Origin: Balanoglossus misakiensis
Taxonomy: Eukaryota; Hemichordata
Length of the DNA: 64,000 nt
NCBI GenBank assembly: GCA_040954595.2
Contig: CM082593.2
Coordinates: forward strand, 8,618,001 to 8,682,000
Direction: 5' to 3'
The notes beneath the pieces were generated by a model. The model ran no database searches and was not told the origin of the DNA. It saw only the letters and a program-made list of their open reading frames with translations. Below are positions 51,701 through 61,489 of the stretch, in pieces. The number at the start of each line of letters is the position of its first letter. Position 1 is the first letter of the stretch. Made by a program: the position numbers and the translations under genes.

Positions 51701-52065
51701 CTGGTAAGTCTTTCCAAAAGTTTAAAGAGACAAAGTCTCTCTCTCGCTGTACTTTTTCCATCTTGTTTGATACAAGCCAACGTTTATGTTATTCTACGTG
51801 TGGATATATAGTGAATCAACGTTCGACCACACACAACTTCCGTCAAGTTTGTAGGATATGAGAGTCAAAGTCTTGTCAAAATGAATAAACAGTAGAGACC
51901 GACAACACACAGGATGATAAAGTTTGTACTCTGTGACCTACTGACCTCGTTTTTCACATCGTCTTGGAAGAGCATCCTCTTTATTAAAAGCGTATTGATG
52001 GGTGTATGTCTCTATTCATTGCAGGTGTTTTCTTGAATTCAGACACAGATGATACCTACATGTGA
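30757..52065 (+). CDS. TMEM175: TMEM175 lysosomal potassium/proton channel, 21 exons
   Basis: Exons: 30757-30849, 32223-32267, 33995-34089, 35011-35062, 36384-36419, 38014-38097, 39281-39352, 39953-40045, 41299-41377, 42012-42098, 42399-42453, 43048-43160, 45086-45120, 45377-45421, 45705-45767, 49210-49313, 49843-49923, 50176-50236, 50804-50863, 51580-51703, 52025-52065. Phases agree throughout, giving 1518 nt or 505 aa (human 504). The two-repeat, 12-helix plan is visible. Repeat I starts RLQTYSDAIYAII (residues 15-27) and repeat II starts RVEAFSDGVFSIVATLIILDIC (from residue 243). Other matches are ITFLPYT and GLLWFIHHS. Known role: endolysosomal K+ and H+ conductance. The usual FSD of repeat I is YSD here. 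One intron uses a GC donor (after 49923). Introns are large relative to exons and full of MITEs. Confidence 0.93.
31101..31210. repeat. Palindromic repeat, family F
   Basis: Hairpin with arms AGCCCTAACCCTGCGTACAG / CTGTACGCAGGGCT and a perfect centre GGCCTCCACCACAG / CTGTGGTGGAGGCC. Worn pieces recur near 22000-22050 and 39770-39845. It lies in TMEM175 intron 1. Confidence 0.65.
32863..33002. repeat. Palindromic repeat, family D copy
   Basis: Ends AATAGAATCTCACACTC and complement, with the inner GATCATATTTCTCA pair. It is very similar to 21557-21691. TMEM175 intron 2. Confidence 0.7.
33560..33837. mobile_element. Family C-related element
   Basis: The right end ACATCCTTAA matches family C, and the interior shares AAAGTGCTGACTCAGCATT with C copies. 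The left boundary is unclear. A similar body is found near 59195-59388. Confidence 0.45.
35349..35767. mobile_element. MITE family C copy, reverse orientation
   Basis: The body matches 13999-14419 in the opposite sense and ends TGCACGTACATCCTTAA. TMEM175 intron 4. Confidence 0.75.
37075..37350 (-). mobile_element. tRNA-derived SINE
   Basis: On the minus strand the element begins with a tRNA-like head: an A-box-like GGCTCAGTGGTTAGAGC near 37325-37342 and a B-box-like GGTTCAAGCCCC near 37296-37307. A unique body containing GTCCTTGAGCAAGGC follows. These are the internal RNA polymerase III promoter elements of tRNA-type SINEs. The tail end near 37075 is approximate. TMEM175 intron 5. Confidence 0.7.
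37676..37768. repeat. Hairpin repeat, family K
   Basis: ATGTACATCCAATCTGATTA and its complement (TAATCAGATTGATGTACAT) face each other over a 25-base loop. TMEM175 intron 5. Confidence 0.6.
38428..38893. mobile_element. MITE family I interrupted by a nested element
   Basis: The outer part matches family I (TTAACCCCTTCAACC ... GGTGAAAGGGTTAA). It is split at 38501-38870 by the poly-G element listed next. TMEM175 intron 6. Confidence 0.65.
38501..38870. mobile_element. Nested poly-G/poly-C element with 15-bp inverted ends
   Basis: Ends AGGGACCATTCAGTT and AACTGAACGGTCCCT (one mismatch) border about 340 bp with several runs of 7 or more G or C near 38517, 38588, 38757, 38790 and 38836. The element lies inside a family I MITE. 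Confidence 0.65.
40467..40700. mobile_element. Partial family C copy
   Basis: It starts GGATGTAAGATTGGTAAAAT and passes through the block GGGGTCACC, then breaks off within TCAAAATAGAGTGTGG, where a different foldback repeat takes over. Confidence 0.55.
40813..41078. repeat. Foldback repeat with AAAC/TTTG microsatellite arms
   Basis: TACGAAGTAGGCATTTTT plus a run of AAACAAAT units on the left face TTTGTTTGTTTG plus CTGCCTACTTCGCCTG on the right. The centre holds TGTGTCAAAGGTCCCGCCCA and its complement. Confidence 0.55.
41626..42000. repeat. AAT microsatellite with retroelement-like flank
   Basis: Six AAT units are followed by TTAAAAAAGCGCTTTCAATG and a body resembling non-LTR or SINE 3' ends. 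The flank assignment is a guess from style, not a match. TMEM175 intron 9. Confidence 0.3.
42597..42788. mobile_element. TTAA-ended MITE family A, best-preserved copy
   Basis: 192 bp with TTAAAGGTATACGGTCACC at the left and GGTGACTGTATACCTTTAA at the right, between TMEM175 exons 11 and 12. Confidence 0.85.
43199..43525. mobile_element. TTAA-ended foldback MITE family B
   Basis: TTAAAGGGACAAAGGCTCTC opens it and GAGACTTTGTCCCTTTAA closes it. The halves are near-complete reverse complements. Confidence 0.8.
44396..44938. mobile_element. MITE family J interrupted by a family B insertion
   Basis: The outer ends TTAAAGTGAAGGCGTCG and CAACCCCTTCCCTTTAA match the uninterrupted J copy at 56776-56917. 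The J sequence is broken after ATAATTCTCA by a family B element (44545-44898), then resumes GGGGGAACACCCACGTGG. Confidence 0.75.
44545..44898. mobile_element. Family B element inserted in family J
   Basis: It starts TTAAAGGGACAAAGTCTCTC and ends GAGACTTTGTCCCTTTA, with TTAA on the left and the variant TTTA on the right. It is a full foldback copy. Confidence 0.8.
47254..47565. mobile_element. TTAA-ended foldback MITE family B
   Basis: Ends TTAAAGGGACAAACTCTCTC and GAGACATTGTCCCTTTAA, about 40 bases before the long-TIR element that follows. TMEM175 intron 15. Confidence 0.8.
47607..48879. mobile_element. 1.27-kb element with long inverted termini containing tandem repeats
   Basis: The left end GGGTGTCTCAAAACACATTG has its reverse complement at the right end. 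The match continues inward past GTGCTAGTCGCACTTTGAGG. Each arm then carries tandem copies of a roughly 22-bp unit (TCTGCGACCACTAGCACTT): about six on the left (47668-47790) and about three on the right (48757-48805). The flanks share GTAT on both sides, a possible 4-bp target duplication. The interior has open frames of only 84-91 codons (47812-48066 plus, 48017-47742 minus) without recognisable motif, so it is probably non-autonomous. Confidence 0.75.
51052..51400 (+). pseudogene. BEL/Pao retrotransposon pol C-terminal fragment
   Basis: The frame reads KVLKLYYGNDGLVRSAEI...RPIQKLYLLEV, then an acidic stretch and PKRKTAIAAR. This is the pattern of the domain that ends BEL/Pao pol polyproteins after integrase. 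The rest of the element is absent. It lies within the TMEM175 intron between exons 19 and 20, on the same strand. It is not a host exon: no splice sites in phase were needed. Confidence 0.7.
51722..51905. mobile_element. Left half of a family B element
   Basis: TTAAAGAGACAAAGTCTCTC and the B body follow up to the central AATGAATAAACAGTAGAGAC, then unrelated sequence. The right arm is missing. Confidence 0.7.
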
Positions 52066-52538
52066 CATGCAGTGTAACTGAAGATGATGCCATCGGAAAG
52101 AACAGAATCAACTTAAGAAATTGTAACGTACCATTATGCAATTACAAATTTGAACACTTCTCAACTTCCTTGTAGCCAATACAAGTTACATTGTGGCTGG
52201 ATGTTACCTGAACAATGTTTATCAAAGCCATATTTCACAGCAAAGATAGGATAGAAACCTCTATAGAATGTTTTTTTCTCATGAAACTAAGAATGGATCC
52301 AATCTTCAAAATGATTGCTTTGGGGGCAGTGAACAAATCTTGGTTTCAGAAATTCGGCCAAAATTGTCCTGTAAAGTGACTTGTATAAACAGCATAACAT
52401 TATCAGTCTTTAAAACCTTGTATAAAATGTATAAATTTGACTCACTTAAAAATATTATACAATATATAGATATAACAAGTAAATACTATAAACTATATCA
52501 ATTCAATTCTATGTCCTCTGACTTTTTCATCTTGAAAT

Positions 52539-52544
52539 AATAAA
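52539..52544 (+). terminator. Polyadenylation signal of TMEM175
   Basis: AATAAA about 475 bases after the TMEM175 stop; the interval between is a plausible 3' UTR without other features. Confidence 0.5.
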
Positions 52545-53073
52545 TATTCTCAAGTCAACAGACTATAGGATCACTGATGATGCAGTTCATTACATGTACC
52601 TTTTTTGAATGTGACATTTTACTTGTTATTTACAGCCCACCGAACCATGACTTTCTCTTATCTCGGATAAAACTTTTGTAATTTGTGACTTTCCAAAATA
52701 TATTATTGGGTATAGGATATTCTAGAGCCTTGACATGACAAGTCTAAACAAAAGTTGCAAGCAAACCCATACATAATCTTGGAATCATAATGGAATAGAT
52801 AGTCAAGTAATAGGCACTTGCATGCGTATTACCAATTAATTTGTTATTGCCATCAAAAAAGTCTTGTAGTTTCAGTGGTGATATGTAAATGAAATAGAAA
52901 TAGGAGACGTCATGTAGAATCTGTTCTGCTCCACTTTTCAATATTTAAAGCTCTTCCATCACTCTAATCTCTATACTTGAGTGAAATGATGGCTGTAATA
53001 TTTCACTCACAAGCAGTATATATTCAAAAACATTGAGGTTGAGCAGGTGCCTAGAATTCTGGCTGCCTTTATT

Positions 53074-53161
53074 CCTTTCACCCCCAGTTTCCTCTTTCAA
53101 GGTCCAACCTTACCATAGAAAACACTGAGTTTGGACTGAACCACGGTGGTGAAAGGGTTAA
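53074..53161. mobile_element. MITE family I copy, uninterrupted
   Basis: CCTTTCACCCCCAGTTTCC to GGTGGTGAAAGGGTTAA. It shows what 38428-38893 looked like before the nested insertion. Confidence 0.65.
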
Positions 53162-54497
53162 ATAGGTTTTTACTTCATGCTAAGGGGTCAAATCACACAC
53201 TAATAATTGCATTCTGGGTAAAAGTTGACAACTAACTGTAGTGAGAGATGTCAAACATTTCTGTCTTTCCAGTCAACTCATTCAACTTATTCCACATTTT
53301 GTTATTTTTTTCTGTTACAAAGTTTCAGAATGACCCAGTGTCACTTTAGCTTATGAACTTCCAATTATTAAACATGGCAAAAATCGGCCATCTTGAAATT
53401 GTGTCGACCATATGAGATTTTCATTGCGCATATTTTTATGTGGCTGTTTATCACCATGACACAGTTATATTGCTGTGTGTCATTTGATGGTATTTTGTGA
53501 AAGAAAATATTTCCTCAGTTGCCGGCAGAGCCTTGTTGCCAGCAGTTTTATTCATAAAAATTATGAAAAGTCAATCAAAAGTCAGTTATTGAGAGTATTT
53601 TGTATGGAAAAAATAACATTTGTAGAGCATAATGTACTGTAATCTGTGTTTGGTTAATGAATATGAAAGTGCTGTTTGTGTTCCTTTTTCCTCAGAAACC
53701 AACTCACAAATATACAAATATTAAACAAAGATTTATTTGTTGTATATTCTAATAAATTGTAACATGTTATGATAGTGTGTAACAAATGTCTACACCAAAA
53801 TGGAGTATCTGTTAACGAATCTGATGTAACAATTGGAAATGATTAATGAAACATTGATCTACACTTTGACTTGTTTGAGATTTTCTGCAGTTCAAGTCAT
53901 GCATGCATATTAATAGTTTGTATTGTAGAATTAGATATACTGAAATCACTTTTCACAGGCTGTTGATGTGGTAATCTTCAGCAATGAGCAATATTGAATT
54001 TTATAATTGTTATTTATTTTAAGTTCACATTAAGTTGTACCAGCATGACCAGGTATAATCTTGTTATACATATTTGCATGATATTCCGTTTGTAATGTCA
54101 CTGTCATACCTTTCAATAGTGCTTCAAGTGACAATCAGTCTTTAGTTTTTAATTGAAGTACAGCAATGCATGGTCTATCATGATCAACTTCATTATTTAC
54201 ACTGTCTTGCAACATTAATAAGTAATTTATTTTTTTACATTTGACTTAAATTTCCAAGTCTTATATATTTTGCTGTATTTTTTATCAGTCATTCAAAATC
54301 ATATTTTTTTTCAGTTTGTGCATGTCTTCCAAAGTTGTAGTAAGAATCACTGGAGGGTGTGTTGTTGAATTAGAAACATTCACTGCACAAACACACGTGT
54401 ACTCACATACGGATATTAAACATATTCAAAGTAGGTAGAGCAATTAAATTGGCCTGGTTGTTGTATTGCCAGTGTCACAGGGAATATGATTCATGCT

Positions 54498-54704
54498 GTA
54501 AAACAGGAAATTGTCGCAAACAATAAATTTTTGCGAATTACGCGAGAACCAATAAAATTCACACAAAAAAGTTGGGTAAAAAAAAATTTCGGAGATAATG
54601 ATGCAGTGAAATATGAGAACACAAAAATTAATTGTCGCGTAACGTTTGCCACTTTTGATATCACAAAAAATTTGCTGTCGCAAAAATTCCCCATTTTACA
54701 GTAT
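54498..54704. mobile_element. Hairpin MITE with TGTAAAA-type ends
   Basis: The ends GCTGTAAAACAGGAAATTGT and AAATTCCCCATTTTACAGT are imperfect inverted repeats. Internal CGCAAA/TTTGCG pairs support a foldback of about 200 bp. Confidence 0.55.
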
Positions 54705-56323
54705 TGATGGCATGTTGATCTTATTCTTGGTGGTGGAGCACTACATATGAAGTTTCAAAATTTGATCATTGATCCAGATTTTCAAGATACAATAACAAAT
54801 AATGTTCAAAAGTAGATGTTATGCACCAATCAATAAATTTTAAAGATAGGTCATTATAAAGTAGATCAACACTTTGGAGCTCTTACATATCATTCTAGTA
54901 TATATTCTATCGGTGTAATTCCAGGATTGGAAACTTGATTTTTTAATCATAATCAGTAATTACAGCTTAATGAAATGTTATATCTTTGGAATGGAAATGG
55001 GATTTTATTCTGGGAATATTTTCTGCTGTCAATAAAATGATTTCCAGAAATGTGTCTGAAATGTTACAGTCCAGCTCCCTTATTTGCCAAGAACAATTGA
55101 TGCATTGCACTCAACTTCATTTTCTTTTCCATATTGACATTATTAAAGCCCAATGAGCTGCAACTCGATAAAAGCATTCAAGCTTTAAATAGTCTCAGAT
55201 ATGCTTTTTATTCTGTCTATTAAATGATCTTGCCTGATATTATATCAAGAAAACACTTATTTATGACACATTCAAAAAATTAAAGAAAAATCAGTACAGT
55301 CGAAAATACTTGCAATTTAAAAAAAGGTGAAATATTGCTATGAAAACTAAAACTAATGTCTCAGTGGAGTACATTTACTTCCATGCATTCTAGTGGGTTA
55401 GATTATGCTTTGTTAGAGTTTCAAAGTAGGGTATGCAACATTTTCATTGTATTTTGCATTTTCCCATGGTGGCGGCCATATTCCTTTGCGGCAAAGCTTT
55501 ATTTATCTGGTTAGAACTTATATATGCACTCATATTTAGGGTTCTTAATACTTGTATATACTTAAATGGACTAATATTAGTACAATTTGAAAATAAATTT
55601 TATGATAATTTCTCATAAGTTGCAGCTAATGGAGCTTTATATAATTAGACTTTATTCAAAATTTATATGTTTTACACATAACCCCCCCTCAAAAACATGG
55701 AAAAATTACAATACATATATAATTGTGTTAAATTTTTTACACCTATTTTAACTAGCACCTTGAAAATCAAGAACTTAACATTCTCACATTGTTTCGCTCA
55801 ATACATAGAAGTTATCCATTCTTAACATTAAGAATAAAAATGGGGGGGGGGGGGGTGGTGGTGGTTGTCAATATGTAACATTTTGAATGTCAAGGCAAAA
55901 TTGTGTCAAACTGTCTCAAATTTGAAATTCAAAATGGCCATCAATCTCTGCATTAATAAGGAAACTTTATTTTAAAAAAAAACAAGACAGTGATGTTTTC
56001 AAATAGGACTCCTTGTACATCTTAATATAGCAAAGAAACCCATCCAAATACACATACTACAGTCAAACCTGCCTATAGTGGCCAGTCAAAGGGACTTTCC
56101 TAACCTGACTTTTATAGACAGGTGGCTTTTATAGACAGGTCAATTAATGTACATGTTAGTTACACTCAGGGACTGTAACAAACTGTCCACTATATAGAGG
56201 TGGCCTTTAGATAGAGGTGGCCACTAACAAAGTCTTGACTCTACCTTAATACTCACAATGACACACACTTAAAATAGATGAAAAAGCCAAACAACTACCA
56301 GACCTACCGATTTACTCAAACAT

Positions 56324-56329
56324 TTTATT
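56324..56329 (-). terminator. Polyadenylation signal of the SDR gene
   Basis: AATAAA on minus, about 70 bases after the stop at 56399-56401. Confidence 0.55.
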
Positions 56330-56398
56330 GCAAAACACAGAAATTGCAAGATCACATTTTTTGGACATCAACCACATACCGGTATTAAGAAAGGATTT

Positions 56399-59300
56399 CT
56401 AATCAGTCAAGAAATTCTGGACTGTTGCATTCACTAGTTTTTCTCCTGTTACATCTTTAAATTTCATCCCCATGTTATTGCGTATGCCTTCGGTTGGTTG
56501 GTAACGGAAATTCGGTTTTTCTTCAAGTATTATGCTGAAGATGAATTCTGCTGCTTCATCTGCCGTCTGGCCTGTAGAGCCTGCAATCATCTTCTGGCGA
56601 GCCCTTTCGTTCACTTTGGTTAACTCAATAGTGGCAGCATCTGTTTTGGATAGATCAACACCCTGAAGCAACAGGTCCATATTCTTTCTCACATCTGTCA
56701 TCACTGGTCCAAATTGTACAGTGCTGACGCTGTAATGTACCATGAAAAAGAGTGAAACCATTGAAATGTGTAAGCTTAAAGTGAAGGGGTCATCGCCCCT
56801 TTGTTTGTTGATAAACATTAGGATGTCATAGCTAATGCAGTTGGGTTTGCGCTGGTATGGGAGGACATATTCTCATCAAGGGGACACCAACGTGGAGCAA
56901 TGACCCCTTCCCTTTAAACTGCAACAACATTTAACTTAATACTCCTGCATAGCATTAAAGCTCCATTATAGTACCTGTAACTTTTTCGCTATGTTTTCAG
57001 AGTTTTTGATTTGTGAATCTACTGCAGTTTCTTGTTCGAATACCTGAAGCATGGTGACATGCCCAGTAACCAGCTGATTAACACACTAAAATCTGGTATA
57101 TGTGTGTAGTTAGCATTGTTTTGGTGGGTGCAAAATTCTAATTTATGTGCAGACAAGAATTCATTTGTCAACAATAACAATGACCTGTTACACACACCTG
57201 TATACCTTATTCATGACAAGTGACAATAAGTTACAATCTCTTGTCACCAATATAAATTCCAGATGCTTTAGGATCTAGAATACGAATTTGTAATTAATAC
57301 ACACACGGTAGAAAATAAAACTGGAAAATAATCAAAGACAACTATACAGTCCCTTGTATTAGCCAAGTAAAATCTTTTACTTACTAAACATTGAATTTCC
57401 GCATAGAGGATACCAAACATTCAGACATGCCTTCCATTGCATATTTCGATGCTGCATACACCTCTTGAAATGGGGCACCTGTATAGCATTGATGAAAGAT
57501 ATAAACACATTTGTGACTTTCAAATATGAAGGTTTTGATCATAATTCCATTCTTATATTGTTAAAGAAAATTAATATAAAACTTACCAGTGACACCAAAC
57601 AAGGAACCCACGTTTATAATTTTCCCAGATCTTTGCTTTTTCATTGTAGCGAGGGCAGCACGTATTGTTCGTAATGGTCCATAAAAATTGGTCTCCATCA
57701 CATGTCGAACGGTTTCCATGGGGACACATTCAAATACTGCGCACAATCCAAGTCCAGCATTGTTAACTAAAAGAATAAGACAACATATTTCAATTAATTA
57801 TTCTGAAATAACAAGATTGGTGGGCCGGTGATTGAATATGTCACTTGGACAGCTACGACACAACATGAGGCTGATGAGGAACCATGCCTGAGACATTCAC
57901 ACCTGTTTTTTTGATCGGCCACCGTACCTGGCTAGGACGATGGCCTACCCTTTTTTGAGCAATGTGAATGGCTTATTTGTGTCCATGCACCTGAGGCTCG
58001 GCTCCATATAGACAATGTGTTTATCCTTTACACCGGCTCAGGCCTGGACGGCAAAACTATCTCAAATCTGAAATTTTCCAGGACCACACATAATTTATGC
58101 CAGTATCTGACTTGAGATGTTTCAGAAGCATTTCAAATGCATGTGTGTAAACCTCATCATGTAGACCAGTTGAATGATACCATGCTTATCAGCCTTTCCG
58201 TGCAGAGCAAAAACAACACCACATAGCAATGGATTTATTTTATGGCATCTCATTATGATTTATGATTAGAATCAAAGTTTAACAATGACCCTCCGTAGCA
58301 AATGTTTAAAGCAAATATGACATCAATTTATAAGCTTAGTGTTGTATGTTTGTCTGTTGTTGTTGTGCCACAAATTTCCCATCACTTCTTTTCACTGGAG
58401 TGTGGGTCATAAACTTCAAATAGCCAACTAATCACAATTATTAGTTATTTGGAATGAAAAAACACACCATTTCTGGATTTTACTGTCCAAGTTCTGGGGC
58501 ACATGTATTTCTTGTGTCTTCACAACGTGGATCATGGATGGTGGGTCAAAGCCGACTCAAATGAAGAAGAAAATGGACCCATGACCCGAACTTGTCCTCG
58601 AAAATAGCAAACAAACCCACACTGAGGGGCATTTAGACCCAAAGCAATCTAATAAGCCTCCCATTAATCAGTCCCCAAAATCAGACATTTTAATAGTGTT
58701 TACTTTTGACCTAATGCACACACTGAAATATGCCACTGGGCGCACCTGGGCAGTTCTATATCTGTGTTCATCCTAGGCTATTGAAATTTGCCCCAGTGAT
58801 AGCTGCTGCTAAAGTTAAGTGGTGTGTTCGCAGCCCACACCACTCAACCCAGCAGCACCCGCTACAATCATTGCAGCTACCCCAGTGATTGCCACCACAA
58901 TGATCTAAAGAAGTGTATCTGGGATTTTTTTTATCCAGCTTACGGTAGTTTATTTTGTAGCAAAATCTTATTAAAGGAGATCAACTAGGGTTAATTCACT
59001 GCTCTGAAAGTTTTTGCATCATAAAATTAAATCTATGTCTAAAAAAAAATCCTAGACACTCTTTGTATGATAGTTATTAAATGCACATTTGCTTTTTGGA
59101 AAGTTATTTAAATTGCTTGTCACGTGATAGTTGTGTAAGCATAAGCATCAGCCCCCCCCCCCCCCCCCCTACAGCTGTGTTAATACCACAGCTATAGCCT
59201 ATAGGAATGCAAGATCGAAAAGTGCTGACTCGGCTTTTCCACAATATAATAGACCCCCTGATTGAAAAAAGTAGGATGGGAACATCCTGATTTGTCTCTA

Positions 59301-59965
59301 TTTTTGTATTTAAAATTCATTTGTATACAATGTGAAAATCAGGAAAATGAGGATATTCTAACTTTTTAGGAACGTACAGTCCTTGAAGCTGTTGTGTACA
59401 TTCATCAAAGGTCAGCGGCGCGTACATTGATTCGGTTTCTGTTTGTCATCCCTTTAGAAACGATATAATATTGTACAGTTTTAGTCTGAATAAGCTCATT
59501 TTGGGTCCGTTGACTGTAGGCCTATATGAACCCGATGAACACTTTGACCCCGCCCCAATAAGAGTTTCGGAGACACACCCCCTCTACTACACTGGCACGT
59601 TACCAACTGTGTCCAAGAGTTCACACGAGTTCACAAGACCATTCGAGATGATTTAAATGAATAAACGGAAGATTATAATGTTGCTACCCTAACTACATAC
59701 CTAAAACGTCAATTCTCCCGGTCTCTTGCAAAAGATTTCTGAAGAAATCATCCACCGAATCGTCTTTGGTCACGTCAAGCTGGCGTACGAAAAGTGTTTT
59801 GTCCAGAACGTCTGCGGCTCCAATATCGAGGGCACCGCGTTTGGATAAGTTTCTCATGGTTGCGTACACCTTGTATCTCTTGTCTTTGTCCTTTGCCAGC
59901 ATTGTGGCCAAGGACAGTCCTATCCCAGTTGAACAACCTGTAATAACTACGACTAGTTGCGCCAT
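56399..59965 (-). CDS. Short-chain dehydrogenase/reductase, HSD17B1/RDH8 type, 4 exons
   Basis: Exons in order: 59965-59701, 57766-57587, 57478-57385, 56729-56399, all phase-compatible, giving 870 nt or 289 aa. The Rossmann cofactor motif TGCSTGIG is at residues 9-16 and YATMRNL follows. NNAG lies at 90-93, catalytic Ser143 in NVGSLFG, Tyr156 and Lys160 in YAASK, and the substrate-side GPV later. The Ser-Tyr-Lys spacing equals that of human 17-beta-hydroxysteroid dehydrogenase 1, and the start MAQLVVVITGCSTGIGLSLA is close to that clade, which also contains retinol dehydrogenase 8. Known members reduce steroid 17-ketones or retinal with NADPH; which substrate this one uses cannot be told. Intron 3 contains a family J MITE (56776-56917). 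Confidence 0.92.
56776..56917. mobile_element. TTAA-ended MITE family J, uninterrupted
   Basis: TTAAAGTGAAGGGGTCA at the left and TGACCCCTTCCCTTTAA at the right, 142 bp. It is the empty-site reference for the nested insertion at 44396-44938. Confidence 0.75.
58798..58880. repeat. Palindromic repeat, family H copy
   Basis: GCTGCTGCTAAAGTTAAGTG faces CACTCAACCCAGCAGCAC, ending in CTACAATCATTGCAGCT as in 21316-21416. It lies in SDR intron 1. Confidence 0.55.
59195..59388. mobile_element. Family C-related fragment
   Basis: AAAAGTGCTGACTCGGCTTTT and an end ACGTACAGTCCTTGAAG resemble 33560-33837. A C homopolymer precedes it near 59153-59169. SDR intron 1. Confidence 0.4.
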
Positions 59966-60209
59966 GACTGAACAGTAGGACAGCTATGATGCCTTTGTCT
60001 TCAAAATTCAATTTGGGGTCGTCTAGTAGGCCTACGCTTATCTTGAACTGATCGTTTGTACCTTTTCATGGTACGTATTAAAACTGTTGAACCGTACCAG
60101 TTATAATCCAGTGCGTGTTGAGGTCATGGTACGTATTTAAGTCTACATGACCTGACGGGGTCATAGTCCAGCCGTATATTTAACTTTGGGGATGCTTTTG
60201 TGAGAGAGT

Positions 60210-61090
60210 ACTTTATTAATAGTGAAGTTTGTCCTGAGCTGGCAGCAGTATAAATTTGCGCAAAATGTGTAGAACACATGAACAGTGAGCAAATCTTCTA
60301 GACAGAAAGTTGCCACGAATATACAATAGACGCATGAGACTGGTTATAAAGACGCCCAAATGCCTGTAGGAGTGAACAAACGAAAGCTTCACATCACTAA
60401 GATGGATGTCTGGCATATTTAAAAGTTTAAAGCCACTGGGCATTACAATCATGCAAACGGTTTTCTTTTAATTTGATTATAAAGAATATCATGCTCAACC
60501 CCATAAATCTCACAAACAAGAATAAGTTTTTGCAAGCCCTTGCTTGTCGGACTAAAGATTACAAGATCATCAGCATAACAGATGAATATTCTACCACGGA
60601 ACAAACACCCGACATTGTAAGAGGAAAGACGGGAGCTAAGATCATCGATGTATACATTGAACAAAAGTGGTGAAAGAATACCCCCCTGACGCAAGGGACA
60701 AAATGGTTGAGATCTGTACCAAAAAAAAAACTATTAGTCGAACAATCATTACAGGTACACAAGAGTCCAGTGGTTCACACGGTCAAATGCTTAGAGGCAT
60801 CCATAAAACATAAAAACATGGGGGTTTAATGTGTCTTGTAAAACTGAATAACTTCGAGAGATAAATACATTGATCTGTAGAATGCTTAGCCCTAAAACCA
60901 AACTGGTTATCTGAGGTATAAAGACATGTTCAAAGATCTTTGAGAACACAGCTAGCGCAATAGGTCGATAATTGCTCTAGTCAGCTACGTCACCGGCCTT
61001 GTCTTTGATGATAGGCATCAATACAGAAGAAATCATACTGGGAGGCAAATAACCATGTACAATACATGACTTTAAAAAAGCTATACCATA
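60210..61090 (-). pseudogene. Non-LTR retrotransposon reverse transcriptase remnant
   Basis: Minus-strand pieces show the finger motif SNYRPIAL (near 60960-60990), then RQGGILSPLLFNVYIDDL (near 60635-60690), the catalytic CYADDL (near 60585) and the thumb region down to about 60215. Stops and frame changes separate the pieces, so it cannot be functional. The order fits a CR1/jockey-like enzyme, but clade is uncertain. Confidence 0.8.
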
Positions 61091-61344
61091 TCATTGGATG
61101 CAGCGTATGAGAAATATGAGAAATGAGTTGATAGTTACTCAAAGAAAAGCTATATTGAAAAACAAATCACCAGGGAAAATATAGAGACGCATTAATTTGG
61201 TGTAAAGATTTCTATTGGAATCTGGTAAATAGGTATGTAGAGAAATCATATGCGACAAAGGTGTGGGAAAACAAAATTGGTGTTTATCCGAACTGGAGTA
61301 TGATATGGGCAATCAAAGTGAAATAATACAAATAAAAAAGATTG

Positions 61345-61485
61345 GTCAATTCAATTTTTTTTATTGTATGATAAACTTCCACACAAAGTGAATTTATTTA
61401 AATGGAAAAGGGAAGCTTCCCCATTGTGTGAAGTATGTAAAGTGATTGAAGATTGTAAGCATTTGTTTATTGACTATATACAAAG
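61345..61485 (+). pseudogene. Non-LTR element C-terminal zinc-knuckle fragment
   Basis: LPHKVNLFKWKREASPLCEV followed by CKVIEDCKHLF is the Cys/His pattern found after reverse transcriptase in some non-LTR elements. It runs opposite to the neighbouring remnant, so it belongs to a different insertion or an inversion. Confidence 0.5.
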
Positions 61486-61489
61486 GATC

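Larger units (their letters stand above)
52545..56320. other. Intergenic spacer with repeats, no gene seen
   Basis: It holds a family I MITE (53074-53161), a hairpin MITE (54498-54704), a G run near 55842-55855 and a repeat of the form GGCCACTATA/CCTATAGTGGCC near 56060-56235. No coding signal was found. Confidence 0.5.
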
